This document shows positions 36,501 to 44,714 of a DNA stretch of 64,000 nt, one piece after another. Every line of letters starts with the position of its first letter. The first letter of the stretch is position 1. The notes beneath the pieces were generated by a model. It was not told the origin of the DNA. It was given only the letters and a program-made list of their open reading frames with translations, and did no database searches. This DNA is from Hyphomicrobiaceae bacterium (GTDB lineage: Bacteria > Pseudomonadota > Alphaproteobacteria > Rhizobiales > Aestuariivirgaceae). Where the stretch lies: the NCBI GenBank assembly GCA_900298995.1, contig OMIC01000002.1:108274-172273 (forward strand), read 5' to 3'. Made by a program: the position numbers and the translations under genes.

Positions 36501-38096
36501 TTACGCCATCCACCAGCGCTCATACATGAAGCCGCCGTCGTGGTCGAAGTCCGAGTTGTAGGCGTCGTGGCCGATCTTGGTCGACAGCGCACCCACATAG
36601 TTGTTGAACATCAGGACCACCTGGCCGCCGTCGTCATGGACGAGCTGCTGGCACTCGGCATACATCGCCTGGCGCTTGGCCTCATCGGTCTCGGCGCGCG
36701 CGGCGACGAGCAGTTCGTTGAAGCGCGGGTTCTTCCAGCGCGTGTCGTTCCAGGCGGCATCGGCCGCCAGCGAGATCGACAGGAAGGCATCGGCCGTCGG
36801 ACGGCCGCCCCAATAGCACAGCGACCACGGCTTCTTGAGCCAGACATTGTCCCAGTAGCCGTCATTGGGCTCGCGCACCACGTTGATCTCGATGCCGGCG
36901 GCCTTGGCGTGATCGGCCATCAACACAGCGGCATCGACACCACCCGGGAAGGCGGCATCCGAAGCCGAGAGATCGACCTTGAGATTTTCCATGCCGGCCT
37001 TCTTGAGCAGCGACTTGGCCTTCTCCGGATCATAGGAATAGACCGGCTCGGCCTGGATCGCGTACTTGATCGCAGGCGAGAGCGGATTGTCGTTGCCCGG
37101 CGAACCGTAGCCGTAGAGCACCTTGTCAACGAGATCCTGGCGGTTGATCGCCCACTTGAGCGCCTGGCGCACCTCGACCTTGTCAAACGGCGCGGTGTCG
37201 CAGTGCATCGGCGCGGTGTAATGCGCGAAGCCCGAGACGTTGTAGAGCTCCGTGTCCGGTGCGTTCTTCAGCATGTCGATGGTCTTCAGGTCGGCGCGGT
37301 CGATGAAGTGCACTTCGCCCGACAGATAGGCATTGGTGCGGGCCGCGACGTCGATGATCGAGAGCACCTCGATGCCATCGAACCAGGTCTTGCCGAAATA
37401 GTTCGGGTTGCGCTCGGCCACCAGCTTCACACCCGGCTCAAGAGACTTGAGCACATAGGGACCGGCGCCGATGCCCTTGTCCCACTGGATCTTGCCGCCC
37501 TCTGAGGGGTACATGGCAAGGTGATAGTCGGAGAGCAGATAGGGGAAGTCGGCATTGCCGCCGTTGAGCTCGAAGACCACCGTGTCGGGGCCGTCGGCCT
37601 TGACGCTCTTCACGCCCGAGAGCACGCCCTTGGCCGGCGACTTCGAGTCGGGCCCGATGTGATAGTTGATGGTGGCGACCACGTCGTCAGCCGTCAGCGT
37701 CTTGCCGTTGTGGAAGGTGATGCCCTTGCGCAGCTTGATCACCCACTTCGTGGCACCATCGGCGGGCTCGAAGCTCTCGGCGACATGCGGCACGACTTCG
37801 TTCTTCTGGTTGATCTGCACGAGCGGCGCGCCCATGACCGACTTGCCCCAGGCAAAGGTGAAGCCGTTGGACCAGGTGGCGGGATCGAGCGAGTCGGTCG
37901 TCTGGCCATGGCCGACGGCCGCCTTGAACACGCCGCCCTGCTTGGGCTCGGCGCGCGCCGCGCTGGCGAACAGCATGCTGGCCGCCGACAGCGTCATGCC
38001 CGACGCCATCGCGAACTGCATGAAGTCGCGGCGCGACAGCTTGCCCAGGCCTACGGCCTTCTGGGCGGCTTTCATCTTCATTTCGAATTCGGTCAT
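36501..38096 (-). CDS. ABC transporter substrate-binding protein, family 5, Tat-exported (copy 1)
   Basis: A 531-residue SBP_bac_5 protein with a twin-arginine signal (KLSRRDFMQFAMASGMTLSAASMLF) and mature AEPKQGGVFKAAVGHG. Family blocks IKLRKGITFHNGKTLTADDVVATINYH and VRQALKWAINRQDLVDKVLYGYG match those of copy 2. It is the first gene of the operon, with AGGAGAG before the ATG. A strong terminator follows it, so it is expected to be made in excess over downstream genes. Two binding proteins for one permease set can widen ligand range. The export route is seen in the motif; the ligand is unknown. Confidence 0.9.
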   Translation of the reverse strand: MTEFEMKMKAAQKAVGLGKLSRRDFMQFAMASGMTLSAASMLFASAARAEPKQGGVFKAAVGHGQTTDSLDPATWSNGFTFAWGKSVMGAPLVQINQKNEVVPHVAESFEPADGATKWVIKLRKGITFHNGKTLTADDVVATINYHIGPDSKSPAKGVLSGVKSVKADGPDTVVFELNGGNADFPYLLSDYHLAMYPSEGGKIQWDKGIGAGPYVLKSLEPGVKLVAERNPNYFGKTWFDGIEVLSIIDVAARTNAYLSGEVHFIDRADLKTIDMLKNAPDTELYNVSGFAHYTAPMHCDTAPFDKVEVRQALKWAINRQDLVDKVLYGYGSPGNDNPLSPAIKYAIQAEPVYSYDPEKAKSLLKKAGMENLKVDLSASDAAFPGGVDAAVLMADHAKAAGIEINVVREPNDGYWDNVWLKKPWSLCYWGGRPTADAFLSISLAADAAWNDTRWKNPRFNELLVAARAETDEAKRQAMYAECQQLVHDDGGQVVLMFNNYVGALSTKIGHDAYNSDFDHDGGFMYERWWMA

Positions 38097-38364
38097 TCGT
38101 CTCTCTCCTTCAGTGACCGTTCAAACCGTAACGGAAAAACACCGGAGACCCTTTGCAGGACCAGCCCGGGGAGGGTGGTCCGTGATGCTCCGCCGCTTTC
38201 GTCTCTTCTTCTTTCCTTTCAGGGCGTTGCGCCCGGACTGGCCGTGAAACTGTCACGGCGATCGTGGTCCGTCAACGACAGTCGCACAAGGGGGTGGTGA
38301 ATGCCACTAACGATTTGGACAGGTTGGGAGATAAGTTAAGGGCCAGGAACCGGAGGCTTGCCTT

Positions 38365-39315
38365 TCACGCCGACAGGTCGTCCGGCCTGAGGCGGTAGAC
38401 GGTGGAACAGAATTCGCAGGTGACGCCGATTTCGCCATCGGCCACCATGTCGGCCTGATCTTCGGCAGGAAAACGCTTTAACATCAATCGGATGGATTCC
38501 TGTGAGCAGCCGCAGTAGCGGGCCAGCGGCAGTGGCGGATAGGCGGTCACCCCATCCTCGTGGAACAGGCGGTAGAGCAGCCGATCGGCTGAGAGCTGCG
38601 GATCCAGCAGCTCGTGGTCCTCGACCGTGTCGAGCAGCAGCCGGGCCTTGACCCAGTCGTCATGTTCGGCTGGCGGCGCATCGGCGCCTTCGGGCGCGTC
38701 ACCAGAATGGCTGGGCAGCGGGCTCGATCCGCCCTCGCGCGGCAGGTGCTGCACCATGATGGCGCCCGACCGCCAGGCCTCGGCCCGGCTTCCGCGGGCC
38801 AGCAGCGGTCCCGCCGCCAGCCGGATGCGCGTGGGGATCTGCTCAGACTTCGCGAAGTATTCATGGGCGGCGGCGGTCAGGTCACTGGCCTGCAGCGGCA
38901 CGATGCCCTGATAGCGTTCCATGTCCGGACCCTGATCCACGGTCATCGCGAGATAGCCATTGCCCAGCAGCGCCGCCTGGCTGACTGTTTCCAGAGAGGC
39001 GACGCGGGCAGCGTCAAAGCGGGCATAGCCCCGGATGCGGCCGGGCGACACATAGTCGGCCACGATCATGTCGACCGGACCGTCGGTCTTGGTCTGCAGG
39101 ATGAACTTGCCGTCGAACTTCAGCATCGCCCCCAGCATCGCGGCCAGCGCCACGGCCTCGGCGAGAAGGGCCGAGACTGGCGGCGGATAGGCATGCCGGT
39201 GCACGATGTCGTCGACCGCCGCGCCCAGGCGAACCAGCCTCCCGCGCACCCCGAGCGGCTTGACCTCGAAGGGCAGGACGATGTCATCGCCCGGCAGGTC
39301 GGCGGTCTCGGCCAT
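38365..39315 (-). CDS. hslO: Hsp33 redox-regulated chaperonin
   Basis: A 316-residue chaperone activated by oxidation. The C-terminal zinc-thiol switch is intact: CGCSQ in the first half and CEFC about 30 residues later (C-x-C...C-x-x-C). The N-terminal FEVKPLGVRGRLVRLGAAVDDI and GKFILQTKTDGPVDMIVADY are family typical. ATG 39315 overlaps the argF stop by one base (TGATG), so it is translated with argF, a common alphaproteobacterial arrangement. Confidence 0.93.
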   Translation of the reverse strand: MAETADLPGDDIVLPFEVKPLGVRGRLVRLGAAVDDIVHRHAYPPPVSALLAEAVALAAMLGAMLKFDGKFILQTKTDGPVDMIVADYVSPGRIRGYARFDAARVASLETVSQAALLGNGYLAMTVDQGPDMERYQGIVPLQASDLTAAAHEYFAKSEQIPTRIRLAAGPLLARGSRAEAWRSGAIMVQHLPREGGSSPLPSHSGDAPEGADAPPAEHDDWVKARLLLDTVEDHELLDPQLSADRLLYRLFHEDGVTAYPPLPLARYCGCSQESIRLMLKRFPAEDQADMVADGEIGVTCEFCSTVYRLRPDDLSA

Positions 39316-40244
39316 CACGCCCCCAGACAATGCAGCAGGATGCTCTTCTGGATGTGCAGCCTGTTCTCGGCCTCGTCAAAGACCAGCGAACTGGCGGAGT
39401 CCATCACCTCGTCCGTCACTTCCTCGCCGCGATGGGCGGGCAGGCAGTGCATGAAGCGGGCATCGGGCTTGGCGTGGCGCATCAGCCGCGCATTCACCTG
39501 ATAGGGCTGCAGCAGATTGTGGCGGCTGGCGGCATCGGTGTCATGCATGGACACCCAGGCATCGGTGATCACGCAATCGGCCCCGCGCACCGCCTCCTCG
39601 GGCGAGGTCGTGAGGCGCACATCGGCACCCCGCGCCCGGGCCCAGTCCATGACGCCCGGCGCCGGAGCCAGCTCGGCAGGCGCGGCAATGCGAAGCCGGC
39701 CACCCAGCATGCCGACCGCCTGTATCCACGAGGCCGCGACATTGTTGCCGTCGCCGACCCAGCTCACCGTCAGGTCCTTGAGCGGGCCCGCGTGTTCCTC
39801 GAGCGTCATCACGTCGGCCATGACCTGGCAGGGATGGGTGAGATCGGTGAGGCCGTTGATCACCGGCACACTGGCCGCCGCCGCGAGTTCCGTGAGATTG
39901 GAATGACGGGCGGCGCGGATCATGATGGCGTCGACATAGCGCGACAGCACGCGGGCGGTATCGGCAATGGTTTCGCCGCGGCCCAGCTGCATGTCATTGG
40001 CGGTCAGCACCAGCGTCTCGCCGCCCAGCTGCCGCATGCCGACCTCGAAGGACACGCGGGTGCGCGTCGAGGGCCGCTCGAAGATCAGCGCCAGCATACG
40101 GCCCTTGAGCGGCTCGCCCGCCTCGCGCAGACCCTTGGGCAGGCCCTTGCGGCGGTCCTTCATGGCGCGGGCCGAGGACAGGATGGAGCTGAGCGTCGCT
40201 GTGTCGAGATCGGCGATGTCGAGAAAATGTTTGGGGCTGGACAT
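39315..40244 (-). CDS. argF: Ornithine carbamoyltransferase
   Basis: A 309-residue enzyme making citrulline from ornithine and carbamoyl phosphate. [21 protein letters not shown] holds the carbamoyl-phosphate site (STRTR), [12 protein letters not shown] the HPCQ loop, and [11 protein letters not shown] the ornithine-binding HCLP. Middle gene of argD-argF-hslO; 12 bases follow the argD stop. Length and motifs are complete. Confidence 0.95.
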   Translation of the reverse strand: MSSPKHFLDIADLDTATLSSILSSARAMKDRRKGLPKGLREAGEPLKGRMLALIFERPSTRTRVSFEVGMRQLGGETLVLTANDMQLGRGETIADTARVLSRYVDAIMIRAARHSNLTELAAAASVPVINGLTDLTHPCQVMADVMTLEEHAGPLKDLTVSWVGDGNNVAASWIQAVGMLGGRLRIAAPAELAPAPGVMDWARARGADVRLTTSPEEAVRGADCVITDAWVSMHDTDAASRHNLLQPYQVNARLMRHAKPDARFMHCLPAHRGEEVTDEVMDSASSLVFDEAENRLHIQKSILLHCLGA

Positions 40245-40256
40245 GACGGACGATCC

Positions 40257-41441
40257 TCAGGCGGCTGGCTTGGCTTCGAGCGCGCGGCAGGCGCGGTCGA
40301 GCTTGTCCACGGCCTCGGCGATGTCGGCATCGGTCAGGATCAGCGGCGGCAGAAGCCGCACGACATTGTCGCCCGCGCCGATGACGAGGAGATGCTGGTC
40401 GAGGGCTGCCTGCTGCAGCGCCGTGTTCGGCACCTTGCACTTGAGGCCCATCATCAGGCCTTCACCGCGCACTTCTTCGATGATGGAGGGATGCTGATCC
40501 TTGAGGCCGGCGAGCTTCTGCTTCAGGCTGAGCGCACGCTGCAGCACGCCCTCGAGGAAACCTGCCGCGAGGATGACATCGAGCACGGCATTGGCCACGG
40601 CCGTTCCCAGCGGATTGCCGCCGAAGGTGGAACCATGCGTGCCGGCGGTCATGCCCACGGCGGCCTTCTCGGTTGCAAGGCAGGCGCCGATCGGAAAGCC
40701 GCCGCCGATGCCCTTGGCAATCGCCATGATGTCTGGCGCAGCCCCCGCCCATTCATGCGCGAAGAGCTTGCCAGTGCGGCCGATGCCGCACTGCACCTCG
40801 TCATACATCAGCAACAGCCCATGCGCATCGCAAAGCGCGCGCAGGCCGCGCAGACACTGCGGCGGCACCGGGCGGATACCACCCTCGCCCTGCACGGGCT
40901 CGATCAGGATGCCTGCGGTGGCCGGCCCAATTGCCGCCTTCAGCGCCTCATGGTCACCGAAGGGCACCTGGTCGAAGCCGTCGACCTTGGGGCCGAAGCC
41001 CTCGAGATACTTCGCCTGCCCGCCTGCCGCGATGGTGGCGAGGGTCCGGCCATGGAAAGCGCCCTCGAAGGTGATGAGCCGGTACTTCTCGGGATGCCCG
41101 ATGGCGGACTGGTACTTGCGCGCCATCTTGATCGCGCATTCGAGTGCCTCGGCGCCGGAATTGGTGAAGAACACGGTGTCGGCGAAACTCGCGTCGATGA
41201 GGCGCTGCGCGAGCTTCTCCTGGCCCGGCATCTGATACAGGTTCGAGGTGTGCCAGATCCTGGCCGCCTGCTCGGTCAACGCAGCAACGAGATGGGGATG
41301 ACAGTGGCCGCAGCTGGTCACCGCGACGCCCGCACCGAAATCGAGGTAGCTTTCGCCCGCGGCGGTGTAGACGCGCATGCCCTCGCCCCGTTCAAAGGCA
41401 ACCTTTACCCTGGCATAGGTGGGGAGAACCGGAGACATCAT
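40257..41441 (-). CDS. argD: Acetylornithine aminotransferase
   Basis: A 394-residue PLP-dependent class III aminotransferase of arginine synthesis (acetylglutamate semialdehyde to acetylornithine; often also succinyldiaminopimelate). Landmarks are [57 protein letters not shown], and [16 protein letters not shown] near the PLP lysine position, then [19 protein letters not shown]. Two adjacent ATGs occur at the start, with AGGA about 9 bases upstream. Its leader holds a promoter and an early hairpin described separately. It divides from gcrA over a 435-base control region. Confidence 0.93.
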   Translation of the reverse strand: MMSPVLPTYARVKVAFERGEGMRVYTAAGESYLDFGAGVAVTSCGHCHPHLVAALTEQAARIWHTSNLYQMPGQEKLAQRLIDASFADTVFFTNSGAEALECAIKMARKYQSAIGHPEKYRLITFEGAFHGRTLATIAAGGQAKYLEGFGPKVDGFDQVPFGDHEALKAAIGPATAGILIEPVQGEGGIRPVPPQCLRGLRALCDAHGLLLMYDEVQCGIGRTGKLFAHEWAGAAPDIMAIAKGIGGGFPIGACLATEKAAVGMTAGTHGSTFGGNPLGTAVANAVLDVILAAGFLEGVLQRALSLKQKLAGLKDQHPSIIEEVRGEGLMMGLKCKVPNTALQQAALDQHLLVIGAGDNVVRLLPPLILTDADIAEAVDKLDRACRALEAKPAA

Positions 41442-41465
41442 GGCGCGATCCTGGAGGCTGAAATG

Positions 41466-41494
41466 AAAAAGCGCCCGCCGGTCGTGGAGGGCGC
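41466..41494 (-). promoter_or_regulatory. Terminator-like hairpin in the argD leader
   Basis: On the minus strand GCGCCC (41494-41489) pairs with GGGCGC (41476-41471), followed at once by TTTTT (41470-41466). It would form within the first dozen or so bases of the argD transcript from the promoter at 41510-41538, and ends 24 bases before the argD ATG. It has the look of an attenuator or 5' stabilising structure. Confidence 0.5.
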
Positions 41495-41509
41495 CTCAAG
41501 CACTCATTA

Positions 41510-41538
41510 CTTATAAGACTGCACTGCCCTGGGGTCAA
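41510..41538 (-). promoter_or_regulatory. Sigma-70-type promoter for argD-argF-hslO
   Basis: On the minus strand TTGACC (41538-41533), a 17-base spacer, and TATAAG (41515-41510); each box matches consensus at five of six positions. It is the best-matching promoter seen in the window and directly faces argD. Confidence 0.75.
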
Positions 41539-41569
41539 TCGCAGCCGCGCGGCGACCGTCCAGCCCGAT

Positions 41570-41834
41570 GATTCACGACATTGATTCACGCTTGTCCACA
41601 CTGAGTCAAAACAGCGCATGGACCCCCGATTCCGCCTGCTGGTAAGGTTTGGTTAACCAGACGTCAGAGCGGGAAACTGGGGAAAACGATCCCGATTCTG
41701 GCCTGGAAGGTTGCGGGCGAGTCACTGCGTATTGTAGGGTCGCCCCGATCAGCTACGAGATGTAGCGTCCAACAGTCAGTTTGGTGTTGCAATGCGCCGG
41801 GGCGGATCGTTGTCCCGCGAGACATGAGGGATTC
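41570..41834. promoter_or_regulatory. gcrA upstream region with seven GANTC sites
   Basis: GANTC (CcrM methylation) sites start at 41570, 41583, 41603, 41628, 41694, 41719 and 41830. The first two are part of a direct repeat of GATTCACG. TTGTCCACA (41592-41600) is one base from a DnaA box. TGGTTAACCA (41650-41659) is a perfect palindrome containing a CtrA-half-site-like TTAACCA. In Caulobacter, gcrA is controlled by DnaA and CtrA, and GcrA itself acts at methylated GANTC promoters. No clear -10 for gcrA was identified. Confidence 0.6.
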
Positions 41835-41875
41835 CGTTGAGCGGCGGGCAGGAAATCAATCTAGGAGGGGCAAAA

Positions 41876-42412
41876 TTGTCCTGGACAGATGAACGGGTGG
41901 AGCTTCTCAAGAAACTCTGGACGGAGGGTCTGAGCGCCAGCCAGATCGCCGGACGGCTTGGCGCGGGGGTGACCCGGAATGCAGTGATCGGCAAGGTCCA
42001 CCGCCTCAACCTTTCCGGCCGGGCGCAACCACAGCGCAATGCCCAGCCGCGCGCCCCGCGCAAACCGCGGGAACCGAGCCTCGCCGCACGCGCCGGCGGC
42101 GCACTCCCAAGCCTCGCCACTGCCGGCAGCAACGCCCTCAAGCCGATGATGCGCGCCGCCATGCAGCCCCGGCCACAGGCTTTGCCCGAGCCGCAGCCGC
42201 TGCGCCTCGTCGACCTGCCGCAGGATGGGCGCGTCACCATCCTGCATCTCTCCGACAAGACCTGCAAATGGCCGATCGGCGATCCGGGCAGCGAAGACTT
42301 CTGCTTCTGCGGCCATGGCCCGCGCGATGGCTCGCCCTATTGCGAATACCATGCCCGGCTCGCCTACCAGCCGCTCCAGGACCGGCGCAACCGCCGATCC
42401 TCTTTCAACTGA
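41876..42412 (+). CDS. gcrA: GcrA cell-cycle regulator
   Basis: A 178-residue master regulator of the alphaproteobacterial cell cycle that associates with sigma-70 polymerase and responds to GANTC methylation. The N-terminal DNA-binding domain reads MSWTDERVELLKKLWTEGLSASQIAGRLGAGVTRNAVIGKVHRLNLSGRA in sense, in pieces as the family requires. The C-terminal domain ends with CKWPIGDPGSEDFCFCGH and SPYCEYHARLAYQP. The start is TTG 41876: AGGAGGGG (41863-41870) stands five bases upstream and the family begins MSWTDERV. A TTG at 41837 in the same frame lacks this support. It converges on phoB. Confidence 0.93.
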   Translation: MSWTDERVELLKKLWTEGLSASQIAGRLGAGVTRNAVIGKVHRLNLSGRAQPQRNAQPRAPRKPREPSLAARAGGALPSLATAGSNALKPMMRAAMQPRPQALPEPQPLRLVDLPQDGRVTILHLSDKTCKWPIGDPGSEDFCFCGHGPRDGSPYCEYHARLAYQPLQDRRNRRSSFN

Positions 42413-42422
42413 GACGGACCGG

Positions 42423-43130
42423 TCAGTCCCGGCCCGTGCGCCCGAAGCGTTCGTCGAAGGCGTAGCCCATGCCGCGTACCGTGCGGATGGGGTCCATCTC
42501 GCGGCCGCGGCTCAGCGACTTGCGCAGCCGCCCGACATGCACATCCACCGTCCGCTCGTCCACATAGACGTCATGGCCCCACACCGTGTCGAGAAGCTGC
42601 GCGCGCGAATAGACGCGGCCGGGATTCTGCATCAGATGCTCGAGCAGCCGGAACTCGGTAGGTGAGAGGTTGATGTCGCGCGTCGCGCGGGTCACCCGCC
42701 TCGTCTTGCGATCGAGCGAGAGCTCGCCCGCCTTGAGCTGATCGGCAACGGTCTCCGGATTGACCCGGCGCAGGATGGTGCGGATGCGCGCCAGAAGTTC
42801 CGGCACCGAGAAGGGCTTCACCATGTAGTCGTCAGCACCGGTGGCAAGACCGCGCACCCGCTCGGCCTCCTCGCTGCGCGCCGTCAGCATGATGATCGGA
42901 ATGTCGCGCGTCTCAGGCCGCACCCGCAGCAGGCGGCAGACCTCGATGCCCGAGATGCCCGGCAGCATCCAGTCGAGCAGGATCAGGTCGGGACGCTCCT
43001 CGCCGATGAGCTTCGACACCTCCTCGCCCTCGGCGGTGTGGCGCACGCGATAGCCTTCCGATTCCAGATTGTAGCTGAGGAGGATCTGGATCGGCTCCTC
43101 GTCCTCGACGATGAGAATGGATGCGCCCAT
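42423..43130 (-). CDS. phoB: Phosphate regulon response regulator
   Basis: A 235-residue OmpR-type regulator. The receiver has ILIVEDEEPIQ (acidic pocket), LLDWMLPG with the phosphorylated Asp, and MLTARSEE plus YMVKPF (switch Thr and Lys). The C-terminal winged helix carries LSPTEFRLLEHLMQNPGRVYSRAQLLDTVWGHDVYVDERTVDVHVGRLRK. Last gene of the pst-pho cluster, 4 bases after phoU; it would bind the Pho box at 48550-48578. Confidence 0.95.
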   Translation of the reverse strand: MGASILIVEDEEPIQILLSYNLESEGYRVRHTAEGEEVSKLIGEERPDLILLDWMLPGISGIEVCRLLRVRPETRDIPIIMLTARSEEAERVRGLATGADDYMVKPFSVPELLARIRTILRRVNPETVADQLKAGELSLDRKTRRVTRATRDINLSPTEFRLLEHLMQNPGRVYSRAQLLDTVWGHDVYVDERTVDVHVGRLRKSLSRGREMDPIRTVRGMGYAFDERFGRTGRD

Positions 43131-43134
43131 GGTT

Positions 43135-43857
43135 CTATTCGTCCGACGGATTGAAGCCTTCGATGCGCAGCGAACTGGTCACATCTTTCTTTGGCCGGCC
43201 CTCGGCCAGCGGCTTGCCATGCACGAGGTAATGGATGTTTTCAGCGATGTTGGTGGCATGGTCGCCGATGCGCTCCATGTTCTTGGCGCCGAACAGAAGA
43301 TGCGTGCACAGGCTGATGTTGCGCGGATCCTCCATCATGTAGGTGAGAAGCTCGCGGAAGATGGAGTTGTAGAGGGCGTCGAGATCCTCGTCCGAGCGCC
43401 ACACCTCGAGCGCCATGGCCGCATCCGAACGGGCATAGGCGTCGAGAATGCCCTTGAGCTCAGCCTGCGCCATGCGGCCCATGCGGGTGACACCCGCCAT
43501 CAGCTTGCGCGGCAGCTGGTCGGACATGGCGTGGGTGCGCTTGGCGGTGTTCTTGGCGAGATCACCGATGCGCTCGAGATCGGAGGCAACGCGGATCGCC
43601 ACCATGATCTCGCGCAGGTCGCGGGCCACGGGCTGGCGCTTGGCGATGGTGAGGATCGCCTTCTCCTCCACCTGGTGCTCCAGCGTATCGACCTTCTCGT
43701 CGTTCTGGATCACCAGATCGGCGAGCGCCGTGTCACGCCGGTAGAGGGCGTCAATGGCGTCGTCGAGCTGCTGCTCGACGAGACCACCCATCTGCGCCAG
43801 CATGGTCTTGAGCTGGGCGAGATCCTCGTCATAGGCCTTCACGATATGATCGGACAT
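43135..43857 (-). CDS. phoU: Phosphate signalling protein
   Basis: A 240-residue all-helical protein with the two PhoU repeats (QNDEKVDTLEHQVEEKAI, VASDLERIGDLAKNTAKR in the first; DPRNISLCTHLLFGAKNMERIGDHATNIAENIHYL in the second), with metal-cluster Glu/Asp residues. ATG 43857 opens MSDHIVKAYDEDLAQLK; an in-frame extension to 44163 lies inside pstB and is antisense-like. It links PstB to PhoR to shut the regulon off when phosphate is ample. Confidence 0.95.
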   Translation of the reverse strand: MSDHIVKAYDEDLAQLKTMLAQMGGLVEQQLDDAIDALYRRDTALADLVIQNDEKVDTLEHQVEEKAILTIAKRQPVARDLREIMVAIRVASDLERIGDLAKNTAKRTHAMSDQLPRKLMAGVTRMGRMAQAELKGILDAYARSDAAMALEVWRSDEDLDALYNSIFRELLTYMMEDPRNISLCTHLLFGAKNMERIGDHATNIAENIHYLVHGKPLAEGRPKKDVTSSLRIEGFNPSDE

Positions 43858-43874
43858 CTGCGTCTCCTCCAGGC

Positions 43875-44696
43875 TCAGCCGAAGCGGCCCGTGATATAAT
43901 CCTGCGTGCGCTTTTCCTGTGGCGCGGTGAACATCTCGTCGGTGTCGCCATATTCGACGAGCGTGCCGAGATGGAAGAAGGCGGTGAGCTGCGAAACGCG
44001 CGCGGCCTGCTGCATCGAATGGGTGACGATGACGATGCAGTAGTTCTGGCGGAGCTCGTCGATCAGCTCCTCGATCTTGGCGGTGGCGATGGGGTCGAGC
44101 GCCGAGCAGGGCTCGTCCATCAGGATGACCTCGGGGTTCACAGCGATGGCCCGGGCGATGCACAGGCGCTGCTGCTGGCCGCCCGAAAGCCCCGTGCCGG
44201 GATGGGCGAGACGGTCCTTCACCTCCTCCCAGAGCCCGGCCTTGCGCAGGCTCTGCTCGACGATCACGTCGAGCTCGGCCTTGTTTTTCGCCATGCCGTG
44301 AATGCGCGGGCCATAGGCCACGTTCTCGTAGATCGCCTTGGGAAACGGGTTGGGCTTCTGGAACACCATGCCGACGCGGGCGCGTAGCTGCACCACATCG
44401 AGCTTCGAGTCATAGATGTCCTCTCCGTCGATCACGATGTCGCCCGTCACCCGGCAGGACGGGATGGTGTCGTTCATGCGGTTGATGGCGCGCAGGAAGG
44501 TCGACTTCCCGCAGCCCGAGGGCCCGATGAAGGCCGAGACGGCGCGGTCGGGAATGTCGATCGAGAGCTGGTTGATCGCGTGCTTGTCGCCGTAATAGAC
44601 GTCGACCCCGCGCGCCGTGATCTTCATCGGGCGCTCGGCCATGATGCGCGGGCTGGCCGGCGTCACGACGGTCTGGTAGGGCACGGCGGCATTCAT
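43875..44696 (-). CDS. pstB: Phosphate ABC transporter ATPase
   Basis: A 273-residue ATPase. Walker A is GPSGCGKST, the ABC signature LSGGQQQR, Walker [13 protein letters not shown], and ATAKIEELI and [15 protein letters not shown] (switch His) follow. The 'DEPCSALDP' variant is typical of PstB. Between pstA and phoU with short gaps. Confidence 0.95.
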   Translation of the reverse strand: MNAAVPYQTVVTPASPRIMAERPMKITARGVDVYYGDKHAINQLSIDIPDRAVSAFIGPSGCGKSTFLRAINRMNDTIPSCRVTGDIVIDGEDIYDSKLDVVQLRARVGMVFQKPNPFPKAIYENVAYGPRIHGMAKNKAELDVIVEQSLRKAGLWEEVKDRLAHPGTGLSGGQQQRLCIARAIAVNPEVILMDEPCSALDPIATAKIEELIDELRQNYCIVIVTHSMQQAARVSQLTAFFHLGTLVEYGDTDEMFTAPQEKRTQDYITGRFG

Positions 44697-44714
44697 GTTC
44701 TCACTCCGTTGTCT

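Noticed and set aside
39330..41516. Long open frame of 728 codons on the plus strand across argF and argD
   Set aside because: It is antisense to two clear enzymes, His/Arg/Gly-rich with no domain, as expected for shadows in GC-rich DNA.
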